Under the pieces are notes generated by a model. That model searched no databases. It was given only the letters and a program-made list of their open reading frames with translations, and was not told where the DNA came from. 64,000 bases of DNA from Nocardioides astragali (GTDB taxonomy: Bacteria > Actinomycetota > Actinomycetes > Propionibacteriales > Nocardioidaceae): the NCBI RefSeq assembly GCF_024436375.1, contig NZ_JAFMZM010000006.1, forward strand, positions 1 through 64,000. The letters run 5' to 3'. The position numbers and the translations under genes are program-made. Of the stretch, positions 17,361-25,004 are shown in pieces; within the stretch, counting starts at the first letter, position 1; each line of letters opens with the position of its first letter.

Positions 17361-17368
17361 ATGCTGAC
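17353..17368. promoter_or_regulatory. Perfect palindrome GTCAGCATATGCTGAC over the HTH gene start
   Basis: Eight-base arms without spacer; the ATG of the minus-strand HTH gene lies in its centre-left half. It is in the 74-base gap between two divergent starts. A dimeric HTH regulator bound here would block its own translation start region or a leaderless transcript. Inference from symmetry only. Confidence 0.55.
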
Positions 17369-17434
17369 GATGCAAACGGGCGAACTGCCGCGCATGTCGA
17401 GAGGCTGCCCGGTAGGCGCCGTCAGGAACAGGAG

Positions 17435-18277
17435 ATGACACAGATGCCGCACGTGCAGCCGGTCGCCCGCCGACTCTTCGACCTGACAGAGCCGATCACG
17501 TTGGTGAACTTCTTCGCCGAGGAGCCCCACGAGGCCATGGCGGCGCTCGGCTTCAACAACTACTGGGACGGCTACTTCGCCGGACGCGCTGCTCCGCTGG
17601 GGCGTGTCTCGGCCGAGGTGGTCCACGCCGCTTTCTACAGCTTCGCTGAGGGTGAGGTGGCGCGCCACATTCCCCAGGTCTGGGACACGACCACGCCGGA
17701 GGCGGCGCACGCGGCGCGCGAGAAGGGGTGCGTGGCAGCGCTGCGGCGGATCCTCGGTGACCTCGTGGACGGTCCTGGGCTCTCACGCGCCGCCGATCTC
17801 CTCGCCAGGGCCGCGACCAGTGCCCCGACGGAAGGACGGGTGATGTACGCCGCACTACGCGTGCTCCCGATGCCGCAGGAGCCGGTGGCCCGGCTCTGGC
17901 ACGCGGCCAACACGCTTCGCGAGCACCGCGGGGACGGCCATGTCGTCGCTCTCATGTCTGAGCAGATCGGCGGGACGGAGGCCCACGTGCTCAGCGCCCT
18001 CGACATGGGCATCTACCCGGCAGAGTCGTTCGGCCGGATCCACCACCTTCCGCGGGCCAGGCTCGCTGAGGTCATGAACGGCCTGCGGGCCCGCGGCCTC
18101 CTCGATGACGCGGGCCACCTCACGGACGCTGGGCGTGCGACGAAGGATCGGATCGAGTCCCTCACTGACGCACTGGCCGAAGCTCCCTACGGCGGCCTCG
18201 AGCCGCTCGAGGTCGACCAGCTGATCGCTCTGCTCGAGCCCGTCGCCACGAGGCTGCGGGCCACAGGGTCGAGATAG
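17435..18277 (+). CDS. SCO6745-family protein (winged-helix-like)
   Basis: 280-aa actinobacterial protein resembling the SCO6745 family: ARRLFDLTEPITLVNFF near the start, NNYWDGYFAGRAAPLG, and VWDTTTPEAAHAAREKG. The C-terminal part (LPRARLAEVMNGLRARGLLDDAGHLT) looks like a winged helix of the MarR type. The role is unknown in the family. The ATG at 17435 has AGGA 7 bases upstream; a second ATG three codons on is possible. Divergent from the small HTH gene. Confidence 0.75.
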   Translation: MTQMPHVQPVARRLFDLTEPITLVNFFAEEPHEAMAALGFNNYWDGYFAGRAAPLGRVSAEVVHAAFYSFAEGEVARHIPQVWDTTTPEAAHAAREKGCVAALRRILGDLVDGPGLSRAADLLARAATSAPTEGRVMYAALRVLPMPQEPVARLWHAANTLREHRGDGHVVALMSEQIGGTEAHVLSALDMGIYPAESFGRIHHLPRARLAEVMNGLRARGLLDDAGHLTDAGRATKDRIESLTDALAEAPYGGLEPLEVDQLIALLEPVATRLRATGSR

Positions 18278-18283
18278 GCGCGC

Positions 18284-18964
18284 TCAGCCGATCTCGCCAT
18301 CCCCGTCGGAGTCCAGGTCGCCGGTCGGGTCCTCCGCGGCCGCGTCCTCGAGGTACGCCCCGCCGACCGGGTGTCCTTGCCAGGAGACCATCCGCCAGCC
18401 CGCGTCGAGGTCCCCCTCGAGCACGATGAGTGCGGTGTTGTGGAGCGGCTGGTGGGCGGGCGGGGCATCGGGGTGCGGCTCCATCCGGGTGGAGACCCAG
18501 GTCCGCAGGGCGGCGCCGTGGCTGACGATGAGCGCCGCGTCGTGGCCGGCGTCCACGATCCGGCGGACCGCGGCGTCGAAGCGCTCCAGGAACTCCTCGC
18601 CGGTCTCGGCGCCGGGCATCCGGTGCGTCAGGTCGCCCTCGAGCCACGTCGCCACGCAGCCGATGTAGCCGGCGACCGCGTCGTGGTCCTTGCGCATCTC
18701 GAAGTCGCCGGCCTGGATCTCCTCGAGGCCGTCGAGCTGGGTGAGCTCGATGTCGCGATCCTCGGCGGTCGGTGCCGCGGTCTGGTGCGTACGCACCCGG
18801 CTGGAGACGTAGATCGCGTCGATCGGCTCATCGGCCAGGGCCCGGCTCGCCGCCACGGCCTGGGCGCGGCCCAGGTCGGTGAGGTCGACGCCGGGGTGCG
18901 CGGTGTCGAGCTCACCGGACACGTTGGCATGGGTCTGGCCGTGGCGCATCAGCAGCAGTCGCAC
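18284..18964 (-). CDS. Histidine phosphatase family protein (phosphoglycerate mutase-like)
   Basis: 226 aa from a GTG at 18964 with AGGA 6 bases before it. Catalytic RHG motif LMRHGQTHAN (H8), second His in IVSHGAAL (H149), and a phosphate-binding Arg in SSRVRTHQTA. Such enzymes remove phosphate from small metabolites. The same frame continues upstream through the metallophosphoesterase region but that part is a shadow. The acidic C-terminal tail (EDPTGDLDSDGDGE) is not conserved. It lies 8 bases after the metallophosphoesterase, and both probably belong to one operon with the glycosyltransferase. Confidence 0.87.
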   Translation of the reverse strand: MRLLLMRHGQTHANVSGELDTAHPGVDLTDLGRAQAVAASRALADEPIDAIYVSSRVRTHQTAAPTAEDRDIELTQLDGLEEIQAGDFEMRKDHDAVAGYIGCVATWLEGDLTHRMPGAETGEEFLERFDAAVRRIVDAGHDAALIVSHGAALRTWVSTRMEPHPDAPPAHQPLHNTALIVLEGDLDAGWRMVSWQGHPVGGAYLEDAAAEDPTGDLDSDGDGEIG

Positions 18965-18972
18965 GTGGAGTC

Positions 18973-19881
18973 CTAGGTGTTGAACTGGGAGGTCTTGGAC
19001 GAGGCCAGCTCGCGCGCCTGCTCCAGCGGCACGCTCTCGAGGGCCTCGGTGATATCGGTGCCGACGTGGGTCACCTCGGGGCCGCGCTCCAGGGGGACGA
19101 GCGTGTGCACGAGCCGGTCGTCGTAGGTGTGCACCATCGTGAACGCCTGAGCGGCGTCGACCCCGGAGACGAAGCGGTCGACCGGTGCCGGATCGGTGGT
19201 GTAGCAGCTGGCCGAGGCCACGGATACCGGTACGCCGGCGAACGTCGACCACGTCGACAGGTGGAGATGGCCGGCCAGGATGCCGCGGACGTCGGTGCCG
19301 GAGATGACGTCGGCGAGCGCCTGCTGGTCGTGCAGCTCGATCAGCTCCGCCGCGCGCAGCATGGGAAGCGGGAGAGGAGGGTGGTGCATCGCGAGCAGCG
19401 TGCCGTGCTCGGCGGGGGTCGCGAGCACGTCGGCCAGCCAGGCCAGCTGCTCGGGCCGGAGGTCGCCGTGGTGGTAGCCGGGCACGCTCGTGTCGAGCGC
19501 GACGATCCGCAGGCCGTCGACCTCGTGCACCCGGTCCTGGAAGCCGTCGTGGTCGGAGTCGAAGAGGCCCCGCGCGAAGGGGGCTCGCTCGTCGTGGTTG
19601 CCCATCGTCCAGACGACGATCGCGCCCATCGCCGCCGCCGCCGGCTCGACGATCGAGCGCAGTGTCTCGTAGGCGTCGGGCTCGGCCCGGTCGGCGAGGT
19701 CGCCGGTGAAGACCAGGGCCTGAGGCGCCGGAACGACGACCGCGAGCCGGTCCAGCGCGCGACGGAGGTTGGCGGTGTTGTCGACGACCCCGTGGTGAAG
19801 CCCGCCGCTGCCCATCAGGTGCGGGTCCGAGAGGTGCGCGACGGCGTGCCGTGGGGCGACGTACTGACCGAGCTGTTTCAC
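18973..19881 (-). CDS. Metallophosphoesterase, CpdA-like
   Basis: 302-aa calcineurin-type phosphodiesterase with all metal motifs: HLSDPHL (D-x-H), FTGDLADRA, TMGNHDER, MHHPPLP and GHLHLSTW. This arrangement matches class III cyclic-nucleotide phosphodiesterases such as CpdA, which hydrolyse cAMP, though many relatives act on other phosphodiesters. Soluble, no signal. Lies between a glycosyltransferase gene (9 bases) and a histidine phosphatase gene (8 bases). Confidence 0.88.
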   Translation of the reverse strand: MKQLGQYVAPRHAVAHLSDPHLMGSGGLHHGVVDNTANLRRALDRLAVVVPAPQALVFTGDLADRAEPDAYETLRSIVEPAAAAMGAIVVWTMGNHDERAPFARGLFDSDHDGFQDRVHEVDGLRIVALDTSVPGYHHGDLRPEQLAWLADVLATPAEHGTLLAMHHPPLPLPMLRAAELIELHDQQALADVISGTDVRGILAGHLHLSTWSTFAGVPVSVASASCYTTDPAPVDRFVSGVDAAQAFTMVHTYDDRLVHTLVPLERGPEVTHVGTDITEALESVPLEQARELASSKTSQFNT

Positions 19882-19890
19882 GGCGCCAGC

Positions 19891-21027
19891 CTAGGAGACG
19901 GCCGGCACCCTCCGGGCCCGCGCGCGGTCGGCCGGCATCGTCACCGACGCGTGGACCTCGAGCATCGACTCGACGGTGGCCGACCACGGATAGCGCTCCG
20001 CGCGCTCCCTGGCGGCCGTACGTCGGCTCGCGGTCGGTCGGGAGGCGACGTCCAGCACCGCGTCGGCGAGGGCGCCGGGCTCGGGGTCCGCCCACGCGCC
20101 TGAGGTCTCGTCCACCAGCTCCCGCGCGCCGCCGCGGTCCGCGGTCACCACCGGCGTCCCGGACGCCAGCGCCTCCAGCACGGCGAGTCCGAAGGTCTCG
20201 CCCGGGCAGACACTGAGCGCGACGTCGGCGTACGCCAGCGCCCGGCTGAGTCGGGCGGGGGAGTCGACGTACCCCCGGAACCGGATCGGCGCGCCCGCGG
20301 CGATCTCGACCAGCTCGTCGCGGTGCGGGCCGACCCCGTAGACGTCCATCCGCACCGGGACACCACGGCGGTGCAGCTCCACGCCGGTGGCCACGGCGAG
20401 GTGCGGGCTCTTCTCACGCGACAGCCGGCCGGCGTGCACCAGGCGGAGCACCGCGACAGGGCCGCGCGAGTGCGGGCGGAAGGTGTCGAGGTCGACCCCG
20501 AGCGGGACGCGTACCACCGGGCAGCCGGCGGTGTCGGCCACGTCCTGGAACTCGTCCCGGGCGTAGGCCGAGGTCACCACGACGGAGTCCACGCTGCGCA
20601 CCAGCAGGCGGTTGAGCAGCCCGACGGAGACCTTGGACGTGGCGTCGAGACCGGTGCGGAGCGCGAGCATGTCGTCGAGCCGCTCGTGGGAGAGCAGCAC
20701 GGAGCCGACGCCGTTGCGCCGGGCCCAGCGGGCGACCGGCAGCAGCGTGAGCTTGTCGCTCAGCTCGACGGAGGTCGGCTGCCACTGATCGAGCACCTCG
20801 GTGACCCGCCAGGGCTCGACGATCAGCCGGTAGCCGCCGCCCACCCGGGGGGCGCGTAGCTGGACGACGTCGCCGAGGGGTGTGGTCGTGCGGGTGTCCT
20901 CAGGTCCGGGCACGACGAGGAGTCGACGGCACCCCGCCGCCGCATATCCCGCACCGAGGGCACGGAGCGCGGTCCGCATCCCTCCCGAGGCAGGTCCGAC
21001 GAAGTTGGCCAGCTGGGCGATGCGCAT
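19891..21027 (-). CDS. GT4-family glycosyltransferase
   Basis: 378-aa retaining glycosyltransferase with GT-B fold. N-terminal glycine loop NFVGPASGGMRTALRALG; C-terminal nucleotide-sugar site with EX7E motif in CPGETFGLAVLEALASGTPVV preceded by RLSREKSPHLAV. Close in style to actinobacterial mannosyl- or glucosyltransferases (PimB/MgtA-like), which act on lipid acceptors at the membrane. The acceptor cannot be told. First gene of a probable three-gene minus-strand operon. Confidence 0.87.
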   Translation of the reverse strand: MRIAQLANFVGPASGGMRTALRALGAGYAAAGCRRLLVVPGPEDTRTTTPLGDVVQLRAPRVGGGYRLIVEPWRVTEVLDQWQPTSVELSDKLTLLPVARWARRNGVGSVLLSHERLDDMLALRTGLDATSKVSVGLLNRLLVRSVDSVVVTSAYARDEFQDVADTAGCPVVRVPLGVDLDTFRPHSRGPVAVLRLVHAGRLSREKSPHLAVATGVELHRRGVPVRMDVYGVGPHRDELVEIAAGAPIRFRGYVDSPARLSRALAYADVALSVCPGETFGLAVLEALASGTPVVTADRGGARELVDETSGAWADPEPGALADAVLDVASRPTASRRTAARERAERYPWSATVESMLEVHASVTMPADRARARRVPAVS

Positions 21028-21078
21028 GGCCGCACGGTGGCGCAGCCAGGTGAACGGACGTCTAAGCCGGGCCGGCCG

Positions 21079-22314
21079 TCAGTGGGCCGGGAGGATGCGC
21101 CCGGTGACCTCGCCGAGCGCGATGCGGCCGCCGCTTGTGCCGGGGGCGGTGTAGCGCAGCGTCACCTCGTCGCCGTCCTCGAGGAACGTCCGCTCGCGGC
21201 CAGCCACGGTGAACGGCTCCTTGCCGCCCCAGCTCAGCTCCAGCAGTGACCCGCGCTGGTCGCGTTCGGGGCCGGAGATGGTGCCCGACCCCCACAGGTC
21301 GCCGGTCCGGATGCTGGCGCCGTTGACCGTGGTGTGCGCGAGCATCTGGGCCGGCGACCAGTACATGGTGCGATAAGGCGGTCGGGTGACGACCTCGCCG
21401 TCGAGGACCACCTCGACCTCGATGTCGAGGCCGGCCGGTCCGTGGACGTGCAGGTAGTCGAGGACCTCGGGGTCGTCCTGGCCGGGCAGCTCGGTCCATG
21501 CCGCGTCCAGCGCCGCCATCGGTGTGACCCATGCGCTGATCGAGGTGGCGAACGACTTGCCGAGGAACGGCCCGAGCGGGACGTACTCCCACGCCTGGAT
21601 GTCGCGCGCCGACCAGTCGTTGAGACCCACGACACCGAAGGTGTGCTGGGCGAAGTCGGCAGTGGCGACGCGCTCACCCATGGCCGACCCGACGCCCACG
21701 ACGAAGCCCAGCTCGGCCTCGATGTCGAGCCGCTGGGAGGGGCCGTACGCCGGCCGCTCCTCGGTGGGTGCCTTGCGCTGGCCCATCGGCCGGACCACGT
21801 CGGTCCCCGAGACGACCACCGTGCCGGAGCGTCCGTGGTAGCCGACCGGGAGGTGCTTCCAGTTGGGCAGCAATGGCTCCTGGTCAGGACGGAACATCCG
21901 CCCCACGTTGGAGGCGTGGTGCTCGGAGGCGTAGAAGTCGACGTAGTCACCGACCTCGACCGGCAGGTGCAGCTCGACATCGGTCAGTGGGTGCAGGTGG
22001 AGGGTGGTGCGGGCCACGTGGACGTCGTTGCCCAGCACCTCCATGATCCACTCGCGCGCCGCCCGCCACTCCTCGGGGCCCAGGGCCATGAAGGCGTTGA
22101 GGGTCGGGTTGCGCCAGGCCGCGGCCAGCCCGGAGGCGGCGCTCTGCCCCTCCGCGGAGGCGAGCTCCGCGACCGGGGCGAGATCGAGCACGTGCTCGCC
22201 GATCCGGACCCCCACGCGCGGCTGCTCGCCGGGCCGGGAGAAGACGCCGTAGGGGAGGTTGTCGAGGTCGAAGAGGGAGCCGGCGGCGCCCTCGACCCAG
22301 GTCGTGTCGGTCAC
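21079..22314 (-). CDS. fahA: Fumarylacetoacetase
   Basis: 411-aa enzyme that splits fumarylacetoacetate to fumarate and acetoacetate, the last step of homogentisate (tyrosine/phenylalanine) degradation. Signatures: YVDFYASEHHASNVG with the catalytic His, KHLPVGYHGRSGTVVVSG, EAELGFVVGVG with metal-binding acidic residues, and NDWSARDIQAWEYVPLGPFLGKS (in two pieces). Full length for the eukaryote-like FAH class. Its start overlaps the stop of the unknown 290-aa gene upstream (4 bases), so they are one operon, divergent from hmgA. Confidence 0.93.
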   Translation of the reverse strand: MTDTTWVEGAAGSLFDLDNLPYGVFSRPGEQPRVGVRIGEHVLDLAPVAELASAEGQSAASGLAAAWRNPTLNAFMALGPEEWRAAREWIMEVLGNDVHVARTTLHLHPLTDVELHLPVEVGDYVDFYASEHHASNVGRMFRPDQEPLLPNWKHLPVGYHGRSGTVVVSGTDVVRPMGQRKAPTEERPAYGPSQRLDIEAELGFVVGVGSAMGERVATADFAQHTFGVVGLNDWSARDIQAWEYVPLGPFLGKSFATSISAWVTPMAALDAAWTELPGQDDPEVLDYLHVHGPAGLDIEVEVVLDGEVVTRPPYRTMYWSPAQMLAHTTVNGASIRTGDLWGSGTISGPERDQRGSLLELSWGGKEPFTVAGRERTFLEDGDEVTLRYTAPGTSGGRIALGEVTGRILPAH

Positions 22315-23183
22315 GGGTGCTCTTCCAGGGCAGGGCTCGCAAGAGGGCTGGGGTCGGGGGAGACGAGGCCGAGCGCGACCAGGTCGTCCAGCGGCTCGGT
22401 CACCGAGCAGGAGCCGAAGGAGGTGAACCAGCGCCGGGCCGAGGAGAGGTCGGCGCCGGCGAGGGCAACGCCGTCACGCTGCTCGAGGGCATCGGCCGCG
22501 TCATGGGCGGATCCGCCGTCCCACAGCGACTGGGTGGCGGCCATGACGTTGAGGAAGCCGTGCGCGCCACCGCCCTCCGGGTCGTGGCGCACCCCGCGGT
22601 GCAGTCCGGCGGTGGCCTTGAACGGGGTCTCCCGGTCGAGCGCCGCGTCGATCCACGCGGCGACCGTGCCCGCGTCGGGGATCAGGTCGTGGTCGACGTT
22701 GCCGAGGCGGAGCTTGAGCCGGTGGCCGCAGGCAGCGACCTCGTCGGCCGCCGTGAGCCAGGCGGGGGTGACCGGGCCGGGGATCTCGACGAAGACGGGT
22801 ACGTCGACCTCCGCCGCGCGTGCAGCAGCGTCGATGCGGCGTACGTTGCCGGCAGGGTCGTCGACGTCGCGGACCGCCGCCTCGAGGCCGGTCAGCCGCA
22901 GGTCCTTGCGGGCCGCGAGCGCAGCCACCCCCTCGACGGCCCCGGCGCCGGTCGTCAGCACGACCGAGACCGGGAGGCCTGCGGGGACGGACCCGAGCTG
23001 CGTGTCGGTCACCACGAACGAGCCCACCAGGTCGGCGTACCACTCGGCACGGCGGTCGAGGAAGGCCTGCAGTGCCTGTAGGAGCTCGGCGTTGCCGGGC
23101 GGGAAGATCGCGGCGTCGTCGACGAGGCCGCGCCACTGATCTGGCCACGGGGTGGGACTGACAGGTGCGGGAGGGGGAGCCAC
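22311..23183 (-). CDS. Conserved protein of unknown function in the homogentisate operon
   Basis: 290 aa from a GTG at 23183. No family name recognised. Alternating strand/helix pattern with VPVFVEIPG, HRLKLRLGNVD, FKATAGLHRGVRH and HGFLNVMAA suggests a TIM-barrel enzyme; the Lys-x-Arg, Lys-Ala-Thr and His-rich segments look like an active site. It is the promoter-proximal gene, coupled to fahA by a 4-base overlap and facing hmgA across a shared operator. Because no maleylacetoacetate isomerase gene is seen here, it could supply that step, but this is conjecture; a regulatory or salvage role is equally open. Confidence 0.7.
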   Translation of the reverse strand: MAPPPAPVSPTPWPDQWRGLVDDAAIFPPGNAELLQALQAFLDRRAEWYADLVGSFVVTDTQLGSVPAGLPVSVVLTTGAGAVEGVAALAARKDLRLTGLEAAVRDVDDPAGNVRRIDAAARAAEVDVPVFVEIPGPVTPAWLTAADEVAACGHRLKLRLGNVDHDLIPDAGTVAAWIDAALDRETPFKATAGLHRGVRHDPEGGGAHGFLNVMAATQSLWDGGSAHDAADALEQRDGVALAGADLSSARRWFTSFGSCSVTEPLDDLVALGLVSPDPSPLASPALEEHP

Positions 23184-23207
23184 GGGGATACTCTAACCAC
23201 CAGATAG

Positions 23208-23234
23208 CGGACATGTGTGTCCGATGATCGGACA
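23208..23234. promoter_or_regulatory. Overlapping palindromic operator between fahA operon and hmgA
   Basis: A perfect 8-1-8 palindrome TGTCCGAT-G-ATCGGACA occupies 23218-23234. An extra CGGACA half-site at 23208-23213 makes a second inverted pair with TGTCCG (23218-23223). It lies in the 67-base gap between divergent starts, about 17 bases before the hmgA ATG, a good site to repress both directions. The regulator (IclR-, MarR- or TetR-type) is not in the neighbourhood. Confidence 0.65.
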
Positions 23235-23250
23235 AATGGAAGGGAACGTG

Positions 23251-24498
23251 ATGGCCCACTACCGAGCACTCGGCCGGCTGCCGCGCCAGCGCCACACCCA
23301 GCTCCGTGACGAGGACGGCCACCTGTTCCGCGAGGAGCTGATGGGCGAGGAGGGCTTCTCCTCCGACTCCTCCTTGCTCTACCACCGCGGGGTGCCGAGC
23401 GCGATCACCGACAGCACGGTCTGGGACCTCCCCGACCAGTCGCGCACGCCCAACCACCCGCTCAAGCCGCGTCACCTCAAGCTCCACGACCTCGCGACGG
23501 GCACCTGTCCCGTCGAGGGGCGCCGGCTGGTCCTGGGCAACAACGACGTGCGGATCGGCTACGTCGTCACCGGCACCGACGCCTCGCCGCTCTACCGCAA
23601 CGCCATCGGTGACGAGTGCGTCTACGTCGAGTCCGGCAGCGGCACGGTCGAGACCGTCTTCGGCGTCGTGCCCTACCGGGCCGGCGACTACGTCCTCGTC
23701 CCGCGCGCGGCCGACCACCGCTGGGTCCCGGCCGAGCCCTCGCGGCTCTACGCGATCGAGGCCAGCTCCCACATCCACCCCCCCAAGCGTTACCTCTCGC
23801 GGTTCGGCCAGCTCCTCGAGCACGCGCCCTACTGCGAGCGCGACCTGCACGGCCCGACCGACCTCGAGGCGCTGGTCGAGCGGAGCCGCGACGTCACGGA
23901 CGTCGAGGTGCTGGTCAAGCACCGCACGAGCGCCGGCATCGTCGGCACCCGGCTGACCTACGCCACGCACCCGTTCGACGTGGTCGGCTGGGACGGCTGC
24001 CTCTACCCCTACACGTTCAACATCGAGGACTACATGCCGATCACCGGCAAGGTCCACCAGCCGCCGCCGGTGCACCAGGTCTTCGAGGGCTGGAACTTCG
24101 TGATCTGCAACTTCCTGCCGCGCAAGGTCGACTACCACGACCTCGCCATCCCGGTGCCGTACTACCACTCCAACGTCGACTCCGACGAGGTCATGTTCTA
24201 CGTCGGCGGTGACTACGAGGCGCGCAAGGGCTCGGGCATCGGCATCGGCTCCATCAGCCTGCACCCGGGCGGGCACGCCCACGGTCCGCAGCCCAGCGCC
24301 ATCGAGGCCAGCCTCGGCGTCGAGTACTTCGAGGAGTCGGCCGTCATGGTCGACACGTTCGCGCCGCTGGAGCTCGGCGAGGGCGGCCTGGCGGTGGAGG
24401 ACCCGGCGTACGCCTGGACCTGGGCTGGTCGCGGACCGGACGCCTCCGACGACGTCGGCCGGGACGACGGCGGGCCCGCGGTGTTCAGCAACTCGTGA
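23251..24498 (+). CDS. hmgA: Homogentisate 1,2-dioxygenase
   Basis: 415-aa non-haem iron dioxygenase that opens the homogentisate ring to maleylacetoacetate. Cupin iron ligands are in the C-terminal half: YYHSNVDSDEVMFYVGGDY, with His and Glu, and ISLHPGGHAHGPQPSAIEASLG, with the last His. Start ATG at 23251 is preceded by GGAAGGGAA; earlier in-frame ATGs (23215, 23224, 23236) lie in the operator and are unlikely. Sequence is of the diverged actinobacterial type. Functionally paired with the divergent fahA operon. Confidence 0.92.
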   Translation: MAHYRALGRLPRQRHTQLRDEDGHLFREELMGEEGFSSDSSLLYHRGVPSAITDSTVWDLPDQSRTPNHPLKPRHLKLHDLATGTCPVEGRRLVLGNNDVRIGYVVTGTDASPLYRNAIGDECVYVESGSGTVETVFGVVPYRAGDYVLVPRAADHRWVPAEPSRLYAIEASSHIHPPKRYLSRFGQLLEHAPYCERDLHGPTDLEALVERSRDVTDVEVLVKHRTSAGIVGTRLTYATHPFDVVGWDGCLYPYTFNIEDYMPITGKVHQPPPVHQVFEGWNFVICNFLPRKVDYHDLAIPVPYYHSNVDSDEVMFYVGGDYEARKGSGIGIGSISLHPGGHAHGPQPSAIEASLGVEYFEESAVMVDTFAPLELGEGGLAVEDPAYAWTWAGRGPDASDDVGRDDGGPAVFSNS

Positions 24499-24537
24499 CC
24501 TCTCGTCCAGCGCGCCCGAGAGTGTAATGATGTAATC

Positions 24538-24993
24538 ATGGACGACGGGGGCTCTCTGTATGACGCGATCGGTGGCACGGACGGACTGCGGAGGCTGAGC
24601 GACAGCTTCTACGAACGGGTGCTGGCCGACGAGGTTCTGGCCCCCGTCTTCGCCACGTTCACTCCCGACCACGTCGAGCACGTGGCCATCTGGCTGGGCG
24701 AGGTGTTCGGCGGCCCGGCGCGGTTCACCGAGGCCCACGGCGGCCACCAGGCGCTGTTGCGCAGCCACCTCGGCCTGCGGATCCGTGACGAGCACCGGAC
24801 CCGGTGGCTCGAGCTGATGGGGGAGGCCGTCGACGAGGTGCTGCCCGGGCAGCCGGTGGTGCGCGATGCCCTCATGGCCTACTTCGGGTGGGGCACCGCG
24901 ATCGCCCAGCAGGTGTCGCAGGAGCCGGTCGGCACCGACCTGGGCGACCCCGGGCCGATCCCGCGGTGGACGCGTCAGGGCCTCGTGAAATAG
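24538..24993 (+). CDS. glbO: Group II truncated haemoglobin
   Basis: 151-aa globin of the 2-over-2 type. SLYDAIGGTDGLRRLSDSFYERV begins the family core, HGGHQALLRSHLGLRI contains the proximal His (in the F helix) and IRDEHRTRWLELM follows. FGWGTAIAQQVSQEP is the typical group II ending with its Trp (WG8 position). Such proteins bind O2, CO or NO, and are linked to oxygen delivery to terminal oxidases or redox stress in mycobacteria. Monocistronic; 39 bases after hmgA, so read-through from it is possible. Confidence 0.88.
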   Translation: MDDGGSLYDAIGGTDGLRRLSDSFYERVLADEVLAPVFATFTPDHVEHVAIWLGEVFGGPARFTEAHGGHQALLRSHLGLRIRDEHRTRWLELMGEAVDEVLPGQPVVRDALMAYFGWGTAIAQQVSQEPVGTDLGDPGPIPRWTRQGLVK

Positions 24994-25004
24994 GGGGTAG
25001 GCGC

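Noticed and set aside
18965..20095. Apparent upstream extension of the histidine phosphatase frame to 603 codons
   Set aside because: The upstream part is Arg/Gly/Pro-rich shadow of the metallophosphoesterase and glycosyltransferase; the GTG at 18964 directly before RLLLMRHGQ is the real start.
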